From: Shewanella sp. OMA3-2
GTDB taxonomy: Bacteria; Pseudomonadota; Gammaproteobacteria; Enterobacterales; Shewanellaceae
NCBI RefSeq assembly: GCF_021513195.1
Contig: NZ_CP090974.1
Coordinates: forward strand, 1,500,001 to 1,564,000
Direction of reading: 5' to 3'
Length of the DNA: 64,000 nt
Shown here: in pieces, positions 10,371 to 19,922 of the stretch
Layout of the letters: each line of letters opens with the position of its first letter
How positions within the stretch are numbered: the stretch's first letter is position 1
Made by a program: the position numbers and the translations under genes
Notes under the pieces: model-generated
What the model saw: only the letters and a program-made list of their open reading frames with translations
What the model was told of the DNA's origin: nothing
The model's database searches: none

Positions 10371-11204
10371 ATGATGAAAAACTTTAAAACTTTAGCGTTA
10401 GCGGCTACAACTATCGCAGCAATGGCTGCACCTGCTTTAGCTGCTGACCGTGGCGAAGATATTCGCTCTGGCGATTACAGCTGGATGCAGTTCAATGCTA
10501 TGTATGCCTTTGATGAATTACCAAGCAACGGCGAAAGTGGTCACGATTACCTAGAAATGGAATTCGGCGGCCGTGCTGGTGTTGTTGATCTATATGGCTA
10601 TGTTGACGTGTTTAACTTGTTCACTCAAGATTCAGGCGACAAAGCATACGGCGCAAACAAAATGTTTATGAAGTTTGCTCCTCGTTTTTCGCTAGATGCT
10701 ATAACCGGTATGGATCTTTCAGTTGGTCCTATCCAAGAAGTTTATTTCTCAACTTTATTTAACTGGGGCGGCGGTCCTGTTGGTCAAGATGTAAACGCTT
10801 CTTTCTGGGGTGTTGGTGCTGACGTTATGGTTCCATGGTTAGGTAAAACTGGCATGAACTTATACGCACACTATGACATGAATGGTAAAGATTGGAATGG
10901 TTATCAGTTCTCTGCTAACTGGTTCAAGCCTTTCAAATTCTTTGATAACAAAAGCTTCATAGCATTCCAAGGTTATGTTGATTATCAATTCGGTGCTGAT
11001 GACGAGTATGGTAACGAATTCGTTCCAATGAGCGCTAACGGTGGTGCAGCTTACTTTGGTATTCACTGGCACTCAGACAACTATGCTTTAGGCTATGGTC
11101 TGAAAGGTTACAAAGATGTATACCTTCTTGAAGATGGCGCAGGTATTGTTGGTCTAGATACAACTGGTTGGGCTCACTACCTAACAGCTACTTACAAGTT
11201 CTAA
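10371..11204 (+). CDS. tsx: Nucleoside-specific outer-membrane porin (Tsx/OmpK family)
   Basis: A signal peptide (MMKNFKTLALAATTIAAMAA, cleaved around ALA-ADRGED) is followed by a beta-barrel of about 255 residues rich in aromatic alternating strands and ending in the typical outer-membrane C-terminus TATYKF. The pattern SGDYSWMQFNAMYAF with WGVGADVMVPWLGKTGMNLYAHYDMNG fits the Tsx/OmpK channel family. Context between nupC and deoC supports nucleoside uptake. The frame is open from 10362, but GGGG at 10364-10367 fits the tandem ATGs at 10371/10374. A terminator follows. Confidence 0.88.
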   Translation: MMKNFKTLALAATTIAAMAAPALAADRGEDIRSGDYSWMQFNAMYAFDELPSNGESGHDYLEMEFGGRAGVVDLYGYVDVFNLFTQDSGDKAYGANKMFMKFAPRFSLDAITGMDLSVGPIQEVYFSTLFNWGGGPVGQDVNASFWGVGADVMVPWLGKTGMNLYAHYDMNGKDWNGYQFSANWFKPFKFFDNKSFIAFQGYVDYQFGADDEYGNEFVPMSANGGAAYFGIHWHSDNYALGYGLKGYKDVYLLEDGAGIVGLDTTGWAHYLTATYKF

Positions 11205-11220
11205 TATTTTGTAAGTTAAT

Positions 11221-11246
11221 GGAGCCACAGCTTTGTGGCTCCTTTA
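11221..11246 (+). terminator. Rho-independent terminator after the Tsx-like gene
   Basis: GGAGCCACA (11221-11229) pairs perfectly with TGTGGCTCC (11234-11242), followed by TTTATT. Confidence 0.85.
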
Positions 11247-11608
11247 TTACTGTTTTAAAGATAGACAGTTAATATTTAATTAAATGCATTATTATTTAAA
11301 ATGCCGTTAATTAAGCATTAAGCACAACGCGCTAAAATGGATTTTTCGCGGAAAATGATAAAATAAGTCATTAATTTATTTTGCCTTTTCCGGTCTTCAA
11401 GGATTCAAGTCGTGGTACTCGTTATCAGATTGAATACTTAGGTTAGTAAATCATATAGTTTACTGGCAACACGTGAAGACTCGGCCATAGCTGTAATCAT
11501 ATAAGCTGTAATCTTTTAGCTATATTCTAGTTAGCTATGCTCATATGCCTCTTTACTTTGTTGCCCTGACAAAAATTATCTACTGATTTTTCTTTATGGA
11601 GAACAAAC
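11247..11608 (+). promoter_or_regulatory. deo operon upstream region
   Basis: About 360 bases without an ORF before deoC. The decamer AGCTGTAATC is present at 11489-11498 and 11504-11513 (15-bp period), followed by related TAGCTATA and TAGCTATG; a near-palindrome TTTTTCGCGGAAAA lies at 11342-11355. These are candidate operator sites for the deo regulator, but neither matches a motif I can name with confidence. GGAG for deoC is at 11598-11601. Confidence 0.35.
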
Positions 11609-12382
11609 ATGACTGATTTAAAAAAAGCTGCGCAACTTGGTATCTCATTAATGGATTTAACCACATTAAATGACGATGATACTGATCAAAAAGTTATCGA
11701 CTTATGTCATAAAGCTAAAACTGCTGCAGGCAATACCGCTGCAATTTGTATTTATCCTCGCTTTATTCCTATTGCGCGTAAAACTTTAAATGAACTTGAT
11801 TGCGAAGACATCAAAATAGCGACAGTGACCAACTTTCCACATGGTAACGATGATATTGCGATTGCAGTATTAGAAACCCGTGCAGCGGTTGCTTATGGTG
11901 CTGATGAAGTGGATGTTGTATTTCCATATCGTGCATTAATGGAAGGAAACGAAACTGTTGGTTTCGAACTCGTTAAAGCCTGTAAAGAAGAGTGTGGTGA
12001 AGATGTTATTCTTAAAGTCATTATTGAATCTGGTGAACTTAAAGATCCGGCATTAATTCGTAAAGCATCAGAGCTTTCAATTGATGCAGGTGCTGATTTT
12101 ATTAAAACTTCTACCGGTAAAGTGCCCGTTAATGCCACGCTAGAAGCGGCTGAAATTATGTTAACCGTGATCAGCGAAAAGAACACTAAAATTGGTTTTA
12201 AGCCAGCTGGTGGCGTAAAAGATGCGGCTAAAACTGCAGAGTTTTTAGCGATCGCGGTACGTATTTTAGGTGAAGACTGGATCAGCCCAAGTACTTTCCG
12301 TTTTGGTGCATCAAGCTTATTAACGAGCTTATTACATACCTTAGAGCTTGCTGACGCGCCAGCACCCACTCAAGATTATTAA
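11609..12382 (+). CDS. deoC: Deoxyribose-phosphate aldolase
   Basis: 257-aa class I aldolase that splits 2-deoxyribose 5-phosphate into glyceraldehyde 3-phosphate and acetaldehyde, the last step of deoxynucleoside catabolism. The Schiff-base lysine is in DFIKTSTGK, with the second conserved lysine in IGFKPAGG. Length and the N-terminal MTDLKKAA...[13 protein letters not shown] match the enterobacterial DeoC type. First gene of deoCABD, with a good ribosome site. Confidence 0.96.
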   Translation: MTDLKKAAQLGISLMDLTTLNDDDTDQKVIDLCHKAKTAAGNTAAICIYPRFIPIARKTLNELDCEDIKIATVTNFPHGNDDIAIAVLETRAAVAYGADEVDVVFPYRALMEGNETVGFELVKACKEECGEDVILKVIIESGELKDPALIRKASELSIDAGADFIKTSTGKVPVNATLEAAEIMLTVISEKNTKIGFKPAGGVKDAAKTAEFLAIAVRILGEDWISPSTFRFGASSLLTSLLHTLELADAPAPTQDY

Positions 12383-12501
12383 TTAAATTCTATGCTGTCG
12401 TTAAGGTTTATTATCTTTAGTGTTAATAAACCTTATCGCTACCGATGTTTTTGGCGATCCAAATCTAGCAGCCTGTGGATTGCCTAGATGGAGGCTATAT
12501 T

Positions 12502-13833
12502 ATGTTCCTCGCACAAGAAATTATCCGTAAAAAACGTAATGGTGAAGCGCTTTCCACCGCAGAAATTCAATTCTTTGTTAACGGCATAACAACTAATACA
12601 GTGTCTGAAGGCCAGATTGCGGCCTTTGGCATGGCGGTTTACTTCAAAGATATGAATATGGACGAGCGTATTGCGTTAACAATAGCAATGCGTGATTCCG
12701 GCACAGTATTAAATTGGAACTCATTAAGTCTAAATGGTCCTATTATTGACAAGCACAGCACTGGCGGCGTAGGTGATGTGATAAGTTTAATGCTTGGCCC
12801 TATGGCTGCCGCTTGTGGCGGATATGTGCCAATGATTTCTGGCCGTGGTTTAGGGCATACCGGTGGTACGTTAGACAAGTTTGATGCCATTCCTGGTTAT
12901 CAAACTGAGCCTTCTAGTGAACTATTTCGTAAAGTGGTTAAAGATGCTGGCGTGGCAATTATCGGCCAGACGGGCGATTTAGTACCCGCCGATAAACGTT
13001 TTTATTCCATCCGTGACAATACCGCTACGGTAGAGTCTATTTCACTGATCACCGCATCAATTTTATCTAAAAAGTTAGCCGCTGGGCTGGATGCACTGGC
13101 TATGGATGTCAAAGTGGGTAGTGGCGCATTTATGCCAACTTACGCAGCATCTGAAGAGCTCGCTCGCAGTATTACTGCTGTTGCAAATGGCGCAGGCACT
13201 AAAACCACAGCATTACTGACAGATATGAATCAAGTATTAGCTTCGTGTGCAGGTAATGCGGTTGAAGTACGTGAAGCGATACAGTTTTTAACTGGTCAAT
13301 ATCGTAATCCACGTTTGTATGCAGTGACTATGGGCTTATGTGCGGAAATGCTGATTTTGGGCGGTATTGCACAAAATGAGGTTGAGGCGCGTACTAAACT
13401 CAATGCTGTATTAGATAATGGTAAAGCAGCAGAAGCCTTTGCTAAAATGATTTCAGGTTTAGGTGGCCCGACTGACTTTATTGAGTCGTATGATAAGTAT
13501 TTACCTCACGCGAAAATTATTCGTCCAGTGTATGCCAATACTGCTGGTTTTGCTTACAAAATGGATACTAGAGAGCTTGGCTTAGCGGTTGTGACTTTAG
13601 GCGGCGGCCGTCGTAAACCAGGTGATGCGCTTGATTACAGTGTCGGATTAACTCAAGTTTGTGCATTAGGTCAAGCCGTTGATAAAGATGTTCCGTTAGC
13701 GATGATCCATGCTCAATCTGAAGATGCATTTGCAGAAGCTGCGGCGGCAATTCAACAGGCCATCGTGATTGGCGATAGTGCGCCAGAAAAGATGCCTGAA
13801 ATTTATCGCTATATTCGTGCTTCAGATTTATAA
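12502..13833 (+). CDS. deoA: Thymidine phosphorylase
   Basis: 443-aa enzyme converting thymidine (and deoxyuridine) plus phosphate to the base and deoxyribose 1-phosphate. The phosphorylase signature [17 protein letters not shown] and the [14 protein letters not shown] loop are present, with VGSGAFMPT later. The frame is open from a GTG at 12475, but GGAGGC at 12490-12495 and the family N-terminus [15 protein letters not shown] point to the ATG at 12502. Twelve bases separate it from deoB, so the two are co-transcribed. Confidence 0.96.
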   Translation: MFLAQEIIRKKRNGEALSTAEIQFFVNGITTNTVSEGQIAAFGMAVYFKDMNMDERIALTIAMRDSGTVLNWNSLSLNGPIIDKHSTGGVGDVISLMLGPMAAACGGYVPMISGRGLGHTGGTLDKFDAIPGYQTEPSSELFRKVVKDAGVAIIGQTGDLVPADKRFYSIRDNTATVESISLITASILSKKLAAGLDALAMDVKVGSGAFMPTYAASEELARSITAVANGAGTKTTALLTDMNQVLASCAGNAVEVREAIQFLTGQYRNPRLYAVTMGLCAEMLILGGIAQNEVEARTKLNAVLDNGKAAEAFAKMISGLGGPTDFIESYDKYLPHAKIIRPVYANTAGFAYKMDTRELGLAVVTLGGGRRKPGDALDYSVGLTQVCALGQAVDKDVPLAMIHAQSEDAFAEAAAAIQQAIVIGDSAPEKMPEIYRYIRASDL

Positions 13834-13844
13834 AGGAAAACACA

Positions 13845-15062
13845 ATGAAACGTACTTTTATTTTAATGTTAGATTCATTTGGTCTTGGTGCAGCAACCGA
13901 TGCCGATAAATTTGGTGATGTTGGCTCTGATACTTTTGGTCATATTGCGCAAGCTTGTGCAGAAGGTAAAGCAGATATAGGCCGCAAAGGTCCGCTAGTT
14001 TTACCTAACTTGGCTAAATTAGGCCTAGGTCATGCTGGCTTTGAAAGTACGGGTAAGTTTGCTGATGGCTTTAGCGCTGATGTTGACGTGATTGGTGCTT
14101 ATGGTCATGCAGATGAGTTAAGTTCTGGTAAGGACACGCCAAGTGGCCACTGGGAAATGGCGGGGGTACCGGTATTATATGAGTGGGGATACTTCAGCGA
14201 TTTAACCAATTCATTCCCAAAAGAGTTAACTGATAAAATTCTAAAACGTGCCGGTTTAGAAGGTTTTTTAGGTAATTGTCATGCTTCGGGCACCACCATT
14301 CTTGAAGAGTTAGGTGAAGAACACATGAAAACGGGTATGCCGATTTTTTACACTTCAGCTGACTCTGTTTTTCAAATAGCTTGCCATGAAGAAAGCTTTG
14401 GCTTAGAAAATCTATACAATCTTTGTAAAATTACCCGTGAAGAGTTAGAGCCGTATAACATTGGTCGTGTTATTGCGCGCCCATTTGTAGGCTCAGGCCC
14501 TGCTGATTTTGCCCGTACCGGTAACCGTCATGATTACGCTGTACTCCCTCCTGCGCCAACGGTACTAGACAAGCTTAAAGATGCCGGTGGTGAAGTGGTT
14601 AGTATTGGTAAAATTGCTGATATTTATGCCCACAGTGGTATTACTCAGCAATTTAAAGCGACAGGTCTTGAAGAGCTATTTGATGAAACCTTAACGCAAA
14701 TCAAACGTGCTGGCGATAACACCATAGTATTTACAAACTTTGTTGATTTTGACTCTCATTATGGTCACCGTCGTGACACCGCTGGTTATGCCAAAGCATT
14801 AGAATATTTTGATAGCCGTTTACCTGAATTATTTGCGGTTTTACAGCCAGATGATTTAGTGGTGTTTACTGCAGATCATGGTTGCGATCCTACTTGGGTA
14901 GGTACTGAACACACTCGTGAACGGGTACCAGTATTAGCTTATGGTGCAGGTTTAGCTGCAGGCTCATTAGGCCGTCGTCAGTCTTTTGCTGATATTGGCC
15001 AGTCAATTGCGAGCTATTTTAAGCTAGAGCCTATGGATTATGGTCAATCTTTTATAGATTAA
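13845..15062 (+). CDS. deoB: Phosphopentomutase
   Basis: 405-aa metal enzyme of the alkaline phosphatase superfamily that interconverts (deoxy)ribose 1- and 5-phosphate, linking the phosphorylases DeoA/DeoD with DeoC. Metal-site motifs: [10 protein letters not shown] near the N-terminus, [15 protein letters not shown] (nucleophile Thr), [14 protein letters not shown] and [10 protein letters not shown]. Strong AAAGGA ribosome site; part of deoCABD. Confidence 0.96.
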   Translation: MKRTFILMLDSFGLGAATDADKFGDVGSDTFGHIAQACAEGKADIGRKGPLVLPNLAKLGLGHAGFESTGKFADGFSADVDVIGAYGHADELSSGKDTPSGHWEMAGVPVLYEWGYFSDLTNSFPKELTDKILKRAGLEGFLGNCHASGTTILEELGEEHMKTGMPIFYTSADSVFQIACHEESFGLENLYNLCKITREELEPYNIGRVIARPFVGSGPADFARTGNRHDYAVLPPAPTVLDKLKDAGGEVVSIGKIADIYAHSGITQQFKATGLEELFDETLTQIKRAGDNTIVFTNFVDFDSHYGHRRDTAGYAKALEYFDSRLPELFAVLQPDDLVVFTADHGCDPTWVGTEHTRERVPVLAYGAGLAAGSLGRRQSFADIGQSIASYFKLEPMDYGQSFID

Positions 15063-15164
15063 TCACATTTTCGAACGACGGTTCTATATAAAACTTAATA
15101 GCTTTGCTAAACTATCAAGATGATTAAGCAATACCAAATAAAATAGAAACATAGGGGTTATAAC

Positions 15165-15875
15165 ATGGCTACACCACATATCAATGCTGTTGAAGGTGCA
15201 TTTGCTGAGACAGTGCTTTTTCCAGGCGATCCATTACGTGCGAAGTACATTGCTGAGACATTTTTAGAAAATGCTGAGCAGGTAACCGATGTACGTAACA
15301 TGCTTGGTTTTACGGGTACTTATAAAGGTAAACGTATTTCTGTAATGGGTTCAGGAATGGGTATCCCATCTTGTTCTATCTACGCCCATGAACTGATTAA
15401 AGAATACGGTGTTAAAAACTTAATTCGTGTTGGCACATGTGGTGCTATTAGCACGGATGTAAAAGTACGTGACGTGATTATTGGTATGGGTGCATGTACT
15501 GATTCACAAGCTAACCGTTTACGTTTTAAAAACCAAGATTTTGCAGCAATTGCTGACTACAGCTTACTAAGTGCTGTGGTTGATTCTGCAAAAGCGCACG
15601 GCACTAAAATTCAAGTGGGTAACATTTTCTCTGCTGATTTGTTTTATACCCCAGATCCTGAAATGTTTGATGTTATGGAAAGAATGGGCGTATTAGGTGT
15701 CGAAATGGAAGCTGCCGGTTTGTATGGTGTTGCCCATGAATTAGGTGCCAAAGCATTATGTGTTGTAACCGTATCAGACCACATCCGTACTGGTGAGAAA
15801 ACCACTTCTGATGAACGTCAAACAACTTTCAATGACATGATAGTGATGACTTTGGATGCTGCATTGACGCTTTAG
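15165..15875 (+). CDS. deoD: Purine nucleoside phosphorylase (DeoD type)
   Basis: 236-aa hexameric purine nucleoside phosphorylase. Family features: [17 protein letters not shown], the phosphate-binding [27 protein letters not shown], and the purine/ribose-binding [10 protein letters not shown] and [12 protein letters not shown] with the catalytic Asp. Last gene of the deo cluster; about 100 bases separate it from deoB, enough for a secondary promoter. The hairpin that ends it resembles an IS4-family element end (see next entry). Confidence 0.96.
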   Translation: MATPHINAVEGAFAETVLFPGDPLRAKYIAETFLENAEQVTDVRNMLGFTGTYKGKRISVMGSGMGIPSCSIYAHELIKEYGVKNLIRVGTCGAISTDVKVRDVIIGMGACTDSQANRLRFKNQDFAAIADYSLLSAVVDSAKAHGTKIQVGNIFSADLFYTPDPEMFDVMERMGVLGVEMEAAGLYGVAHELGAKALCVVTVSDHIRTGEKTTSDERQTTFNDMIVMTLDAALTL

Positions 15876-15913
15876 TCTTGATCGCAAACCAATAAAAATG
15901 GGCGCATTAACGC

Positions 15914-15952
15914 CTAATGCCGTTCACTTATTAAGGTGAGCGGCATTTTTTT
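15914..15952 (+). terminator. deoD terminator resembling an IS4-family right end
   Basis: AATGCCGTTCAC pairs with GTGAGCGGCATT (one mismatch) and a seven-T tail follows, a good terminator. Read from 15914, TAATGCCGTTCACTTATTAAG differs from the right inverted repeat of the IS at 57.8 kb (TAATGCCGTTCACTTAAG) only by a three-base insertion, and the identity continues into GGTGAGCGGCATTTTT. It may be a solo IS end now acting as terminator. Confidence 0.8.
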
Positions 15953-15984
15953 AGTAAGTGGTATCATCTAATACTAGTTTTCTA

Positions 15985-16653
15985 TCACTTACTTGTGATT
16001 AACTCTTCTAATAAATAATGGTAGTCATCAATTGCCGGAAAATCATTAAATTGGTTATGTTGTTTTTGGCTATCAGGATTTTTTATCCCTAGTTGAAAGC
16101 CTATACCAGCTTGTTTCGATGCAGCTAATATAGCTTCACTGTCATCAATAAATAAACATCTTGCGGGATTTAACTGATATTTTTCAATCGCCGTTAGCCA
16201 AAACTGCGGATGCTCTTTAGGATAACCTGTTTCATGGCTCGACAACATAGCATCTAAGCCATTGGCCAATTCAGTATGCTCAAGCTTTAACGCTAAGCTT
16301 TTAGGGTGGGCATTGGTAAATAAGATGCGTTGTTTCTTCATCACACCTAAAGCTTTTAGAAACGGCATGCTGTCCTGGCGCATTTGAATACGTGCCACCA
16401 TCGAGTAATGTAAGGTCAGAATATCTAGATCAAGTTGCTGCTGCCAATAATCTAAACAATACCAATCCAATGTCCCTACCACGTCATGGTAGGCCGCTTC
16501 GACCAACTCCTTTGCCGCATCAAGACTAATTTGTCTTTGGTCACTGAGTTGTTGTGGCACTAAAGTCAGCCAAAAGTGATTGTCAAAGTGTAAATCTAAC
16601 AGCGTGCCATCCATATCTAATAGCACTGTGTCTATGGTGTTCCAGTCAAACAT
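15985..16653 (-). CDS. HAD-superfamily nucleotidase (YrfG-like, GMP/IMP nucleotidase)
   Basis: 222-aa haloacid-dehalogenase-type phosphatase. Motif I DMDGTLLDL near residue 13-21 supplies the nucleophile Asp; motif II is ILFTNAH, motif III the Lys of GYPKEHPQFW, motif IV FIDDSEAI. The opening MFDWNTIDTVLLDMDGTLLDLHFDNHFW is very close to E. coli YrfG, reported as a GMP/IMP 5'-nucleotidase, and the position beside deoD would fit a purine role. AAAGGAG precedes the start. Substrate is inference. Confidence 0.82.
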   Translation of the reverse strand: MFDWNTIDTVLLDMDGTLLDLHFDNHFWLTLVPQQLSDQRQISLDAAKELVEAAYHDVVGTLDWYCLDYWQQQLDLDILTLHYSMVARIQMRQDSMPFLKALGVMKKQRILFTNAHPKSLALKLEHTELANGLDAMLSSHETGYPKEHPQFWLTAIEKYQLNPARCLFIDDSEAILAASKQAGIGFQLGIKNPDSQKQHNQFNDFPAIDDYHYLLEELITSK

Positions 16654-17157
16654 TAATTACTCCTTTGTTGCTGCTAAATGCCACACATTAATCGCGATTA
16701 TTTTTTACCTAATATTTTCAATTGTTTACTTCTAATTCTGCACCGAATTCAGGGTAAATCTATGTGGGGTAGATGGTAAAACTATAGGTGCTTATAAGGG
16801 TTAAGAAGTGCAGATGAGAAACGCTTATTTAGGAGTAAATTTTATCATAGCAATAACTGGTATTTTTCCAAATTGATTCTAAGCTTCAGTATAGGTGAAT
16901 TTAGGATACCTTTTTATATTAGGCTATTAATTCTAAAGCATAAATATAGTCATGGGACATTAAAAAGCAAGTAAACGCCATGTGATGTTACCGACAACAA
17001 CATGCAGTTGCTTAATGTAAACCCGCTTACTCAAAGCAATATGCGTTTTAGGATAAAATAGTTGTTAATGGATTGTAGACTATTGATGTAAGCTAGTCGT
17101 TAAACTCGTGTAGCTAATATTTAACGATTAAAAAAAGCCCTATCAGCAAGGATCATC
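16654..17157. other. Intergenic region, nothing recognised
   Basis: About 500 AT-rich bases at the left edge of the accessory island. No ORF with coding character, no clear terminator and no repeat shared with other parts of the window were found, apart from an AAGGA ribosome site at its right end that serves the small gene at 17158. Confidence 0.4.
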
Positions 17158-17385
17158 ATGAACTATATTGCCTTACTTTCCGTTGTTGCAGTGCTGTGTG
17201 TTACTAATTTGTTCTGCAACATAACAGCATACGCCGCAACTTCAAAAGATGGCAATTTTTATGATAATCCTGAGGCAATCTTTAATAATCAAAACACCTG
17301 TACTCTCGATGGCGTGAAATACACGATCACTGGAGTAGGAGCCTATTATCATATAATAAGCAATAATTCTGGATTTGTATTCTGA
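17158..17385 (+). CDS. Small putative secreted protein
   Basis: 75 aa. Residues 1-27 look like a signal peptide (hydrophobic ALLSVVAVLCVTNLFC core, AYA-A cleavage site). The mature 48 residues contain one Cys and a TLDGVKYTITGVGAYYHI stretch. AAGGA lies six bases before the ATG, which is the main support for expression. Not a family I recognise; it may be the truncated start of a longer secreted protein, since the island next to it contains several broken genes. Confidence 0.4.
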   Translation: MNYIALLSVVAVLCVTNLFCNITAYAATSKDGNFYDNPEAIFNNQNTCTLDGVKYTITGVGAYYHIISNNSGFVF

Positions 17386-17650
17386 AGCAGGAATGATAGC
17401 GACTATTTCTTGTTGGATTTCAATGACTAATTTATGTTGGGCGTTAATGTGGTCCGCGCTTACATCTTTGATACTGCTGAAATAACAAACAAAAAACCGC
17501 GAAATTTATAACGTAAAAATGAATAGAAAATGATATCTTCTTTTAAGTTAAAAAGTTACTGGCACAAATTTGTATTCAAAATACGACAAGAATGTTCCTT
17601 ACATAAATTTCCAGCCTTGGCTGAGTGAATAAATTATTTTGGGGTTTGTT

Positions 17651-18031
17651 ATGCTGCAACATATTTATAAAATAAATCATGTTATTAAAAATATTATTGT
17701 CGGATTCTCGCATGCATATTGGAAAATATTCCTTGCAGGCAGTGTGTTGGCGATAACATCCCTCAGTGCTAGTGCATAAAACCGTTCTTTTGACTTTACA
17801 ACGGGTGATACCGTAACGCTGACAAATGCAGGCTCTGCGCTATCGAATCGAACAAAATTTACGCTGGAGTTTTGGGCAAAATTTACTAATGTCAGTGGGA
17901 CCATCAATTTAGTGGATTTCACTGGCGGTGCCGATGCAGGTGGCCTCATATTGAACTCAGGTAAATTAACTGTCGATCTTGAGTGTGACTTTGGCGACAT
18001 GACCACCAACCTAATCAGGGAAAACAGATGA
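17651..18031 (+). pseudogene. Broken secreted protein with LamG-like domain start
   Basis: Translating from the ATG at 17651 gives a 42-residue signal peptide ending in SLSASA, then an in-frame TAA at 17777-17779 exactly at the expected cleavage site. Reading continues open for 83 codons (NRSFDFTTGDTVTLTNAG, then KFTLEFWAKFTN typical of a LamG/concanavalin-like fold) to a TGA overlapping the next ATG. A CAA-to-TAA change would explain the stop. The LamG part is also too short (about 80 of 150-200 residues), so this looks like a decayed gene. Confidence 0.5.
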
Positions 18032-18327
18032 ACACACAAAAATATTATACGGTGTTAAAATTTCTGCTCATGCCACTCATGTTACTTTTATCATGGCAGG
18101 CGAATGCCGCAGGTTTTCGTTTTGACATTTCCAGAGATTCGAATTTTAATACAGTGACCCCCACACAGATTTCTAATGGTGAAGTGATACCTGTGTGTTT
18201 TTATTCTCGACCCCTTGCATCTGAAGGCAGCTTCCCTGAAAACCCTGATTATACAGTTTGTGTAACGCTATCAACTGGGACTCAGATAGCTGGTGTCAGT
18301 TCCGGTTTTCTTGATCCTGGTCAATAG
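18028..18327 (+). CDS. Surface protein, N-terminal fragment with signal peptide
   Basis: 99 residues. MNTQKYYTVLKFLLMPLMLL begins a signal peptide cleaved after QANA. The mature part (AGFRFDISRDSNFNTVTPTQ onward) has the look of a secreted beta domain and ends in SSGFLDPGQ before a stop. The next frame, read back from 18348, supplies IASNISYTLTFNVPM, so restoring one base (for example GGTTCA for GGTCA at 18319-18323) gives a continuous DPGSIASNIS. The ATG overlaps the TGA of the broken LamG gene and has AGGGAA ahead of it. Confidence 0.6.
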   Translation: MNTQKYYTVLKFLLMPLMLLLSWQANAAGFRFDISRDSNFNTVTPTQISNGEVIPVCFYSRPLASEGSFPENPDYTVCVTLSTGTQIAGVSSGFLDPGQ

Positions 18328-18347
18328 CTAGCAATATTAGCTATACC

Positions 18348-19922
18348 TTGACTTTTAATGTTCCTATGACATTTACCCAGTTTCAAGTTGGTGAGTTTAC
18401 CAACCGAAGTGATAGTGCTAACTATGTTTTTACACCAAATACAGGCACAGCAATTACCCTAGCCGATGACTCTGGCTCTATCGTCGGGGCAATTGCCACC
18501 TTAAACCCAACTGATTGGGTTGGTATTACCTCATTAACCGTTTCTTATGCAGGGGCTCAGGATTGGCGACTTGGTTTAGATAATATGGGCTTTACGGCCG
18601 ATCCTGTGGTTAAAATTACTTCAGCTACTTACGATGCATCTAGTGGGAATTTGGTGGTTACCGGCAGTGGGTTTGAAGTCAATGCAGGTCCGGCCAATGA
18701 CGTAGTTGCCAATAAATTTACCTTAACGGGGGAAGGTGGCGGCACCTACACGCTGACGGACACTGCCAATGTTGAAATTTCATCTGCAACCACCTTCACG
18801 TTAGCTTTAAGTGCGACAGACAAAGCTGCAATTAATAGCCAAATTACAAACAAAAATGGTGCAGCGTCTACGGGCGGCACTACCTATAACCTTGCCGGGG
18901 CGGCTGGTTTTATCGTAAATGCACCCGCAGACTCTGATTTAACTGCAAATACCATTACGGCCTCGAATGTTGCCGTGCCGACCATTAGTAGCGCAACTTA
19001 TAATGCAACTACGGCAGTCTTTAGCGTGACCGGGAATGGTTTTTTGCAATTTTCTGGCGCAACCAACGATATTGTTGCCAATAAATTTACCTTCACCGGC
19101 GAGGGTGATGCTACTTATACCCTCACCGATACTGCCAATGTCGATATCACATCAGGCACTGGTTTTAGTCTGACGTTAAGTGCGACCGATAAAAGCGGGG
19201 TGAATACCCTGCTGAATAAAAACGGCACCAGTGCGGTTGATACAACGACTTACAACGTGGCGGCTGCCGAAGATTGGGCGGCTGGTGCGGATCCGGCCGA
19301 AGTTGTTGCGGACTTAACGCTCAACGGTATTACCGTCAGTAATGTATTGACTGTGGCAGGAGCGCCAACCATTGGTACTACAGCAGCTGGTAACACCCAA
19401 GCCAGTGTAGCTTTTAGTGCGCCAGGCTCGAATGGTGGTTCGGCCATTACCGGGTATACCGCGACGTCGTCCCCTGGTAACTTAACTGGCACTGATACCA
19501 GTTCACCCATTGTTGTGACTGGATTAACTAATGGTGTGGTATATACCTTTACGGTGACTGCCACCAACAGTGTTGGCACCAGTTCGTCATCAGCCGCTTC
19601 CAATGCTATTACACCCAAAGCGGGGCAGGCTATTACGTTTGGTAATCCTGGTGCGCAAAATTTTGGTACCACTCCAACCTTAAGTGCCACCTCAACCTCA
19701 TCGTTAGTACCTACTTTTACGTCATCGACCACAGGTGTGTGTACCATCACCTCAGGTGGAGCTTTAACTTTTGTTGCCGAAGGAACTTGTACCATTGATG
19801 CCGATCAAGCCGGCAATAGTAGTTATTTAGCCGCCCCTACTGTGACTCAATCTTTTAGCGTGAATGCAGTTGTGCCGGTGCCCCGACAATTGGCACGGCA
19901 ACGGCGGGAGACACTCAGGTAA
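18348..19922 (+). CDS. Surface protein, second fragment (IPT-like modules and first Fn3)
   Basis: 524 residues, no credible start of its own; it continues the preceding frame. It holds two repeats of about 110 residues, each with the pattern ITSATYDASSGNLVVTGSGF, NDVVANKFTLTGEGG, TYTLTDTANVEI and LSATDKAAIN, which resemble IPT/TIG-type beta modules, then the first Fn3 domain (from about 19360) and the first two-cysteine module (CTITSGGALTFVAEGTCTI). It ends out of frame in VPRQLARQRRETLR where the neighbouring repeats read ADAPSIGTATAGDTQ. Confidence 0.6.
   Translation: MTFNVPMTFTQFQVGEFTNRSDSANYVFTPNTGTAITLADDSGSIVGAIATLNPTDWVGITSLTVSYAGAQDWRLGLDNMGFTADPVVKITSATYDASSGNLVVTGSGFEVNAGPANDVVANKFTLTGEGGGTYTLTDTANVEISSATTFTLALSATDKAAINSQITNKNGAASTGGTTYNLAGAAGFIVNAPADSDLTANTITASNVAVPTISSATYNATTAVFSVTGNGFLQFSGATNDIVANKFTFTGEGDATYTLTDTANVDITSGTGFSLTLSATDKSGVNTLLNKNGTSAVDTTTYNVAAAEDWAAGADPAEVVADLTLNGITVSNVLTVAGAPTIGTTAAGNTQASVAFSAPGSNGGSAITGYTATSSPGNLTGTDTSSPIVVTGLTNGVVYTFTVTATNSVGTSSSSAASNAITPKAGQAITFGNPGAQNFGTTPTLSATSTSSLVPTFTSSTTGVCTITSGGALTFVAEGTCTIDADQAGNSSYLAAPTVTQSFSVNAVVPVPRQLARQRRETLR

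Noticed and set aside
11893..12369. 158-codon minus-strand ORF opposite deoC
   Set aside because: Fully inside a clearly real gene, no ribosome site and no family resemblance.
17386..17520. Minus-strand open stretch of about 50 codons (SIKDVSADHINAQHKLVIEIQQ)
   Set aside because: It reads protein-like but has no start codon with a ribosome site and overlaps the small plus-strand gene; perhaps a gene fragment, not enough to list as a feature.
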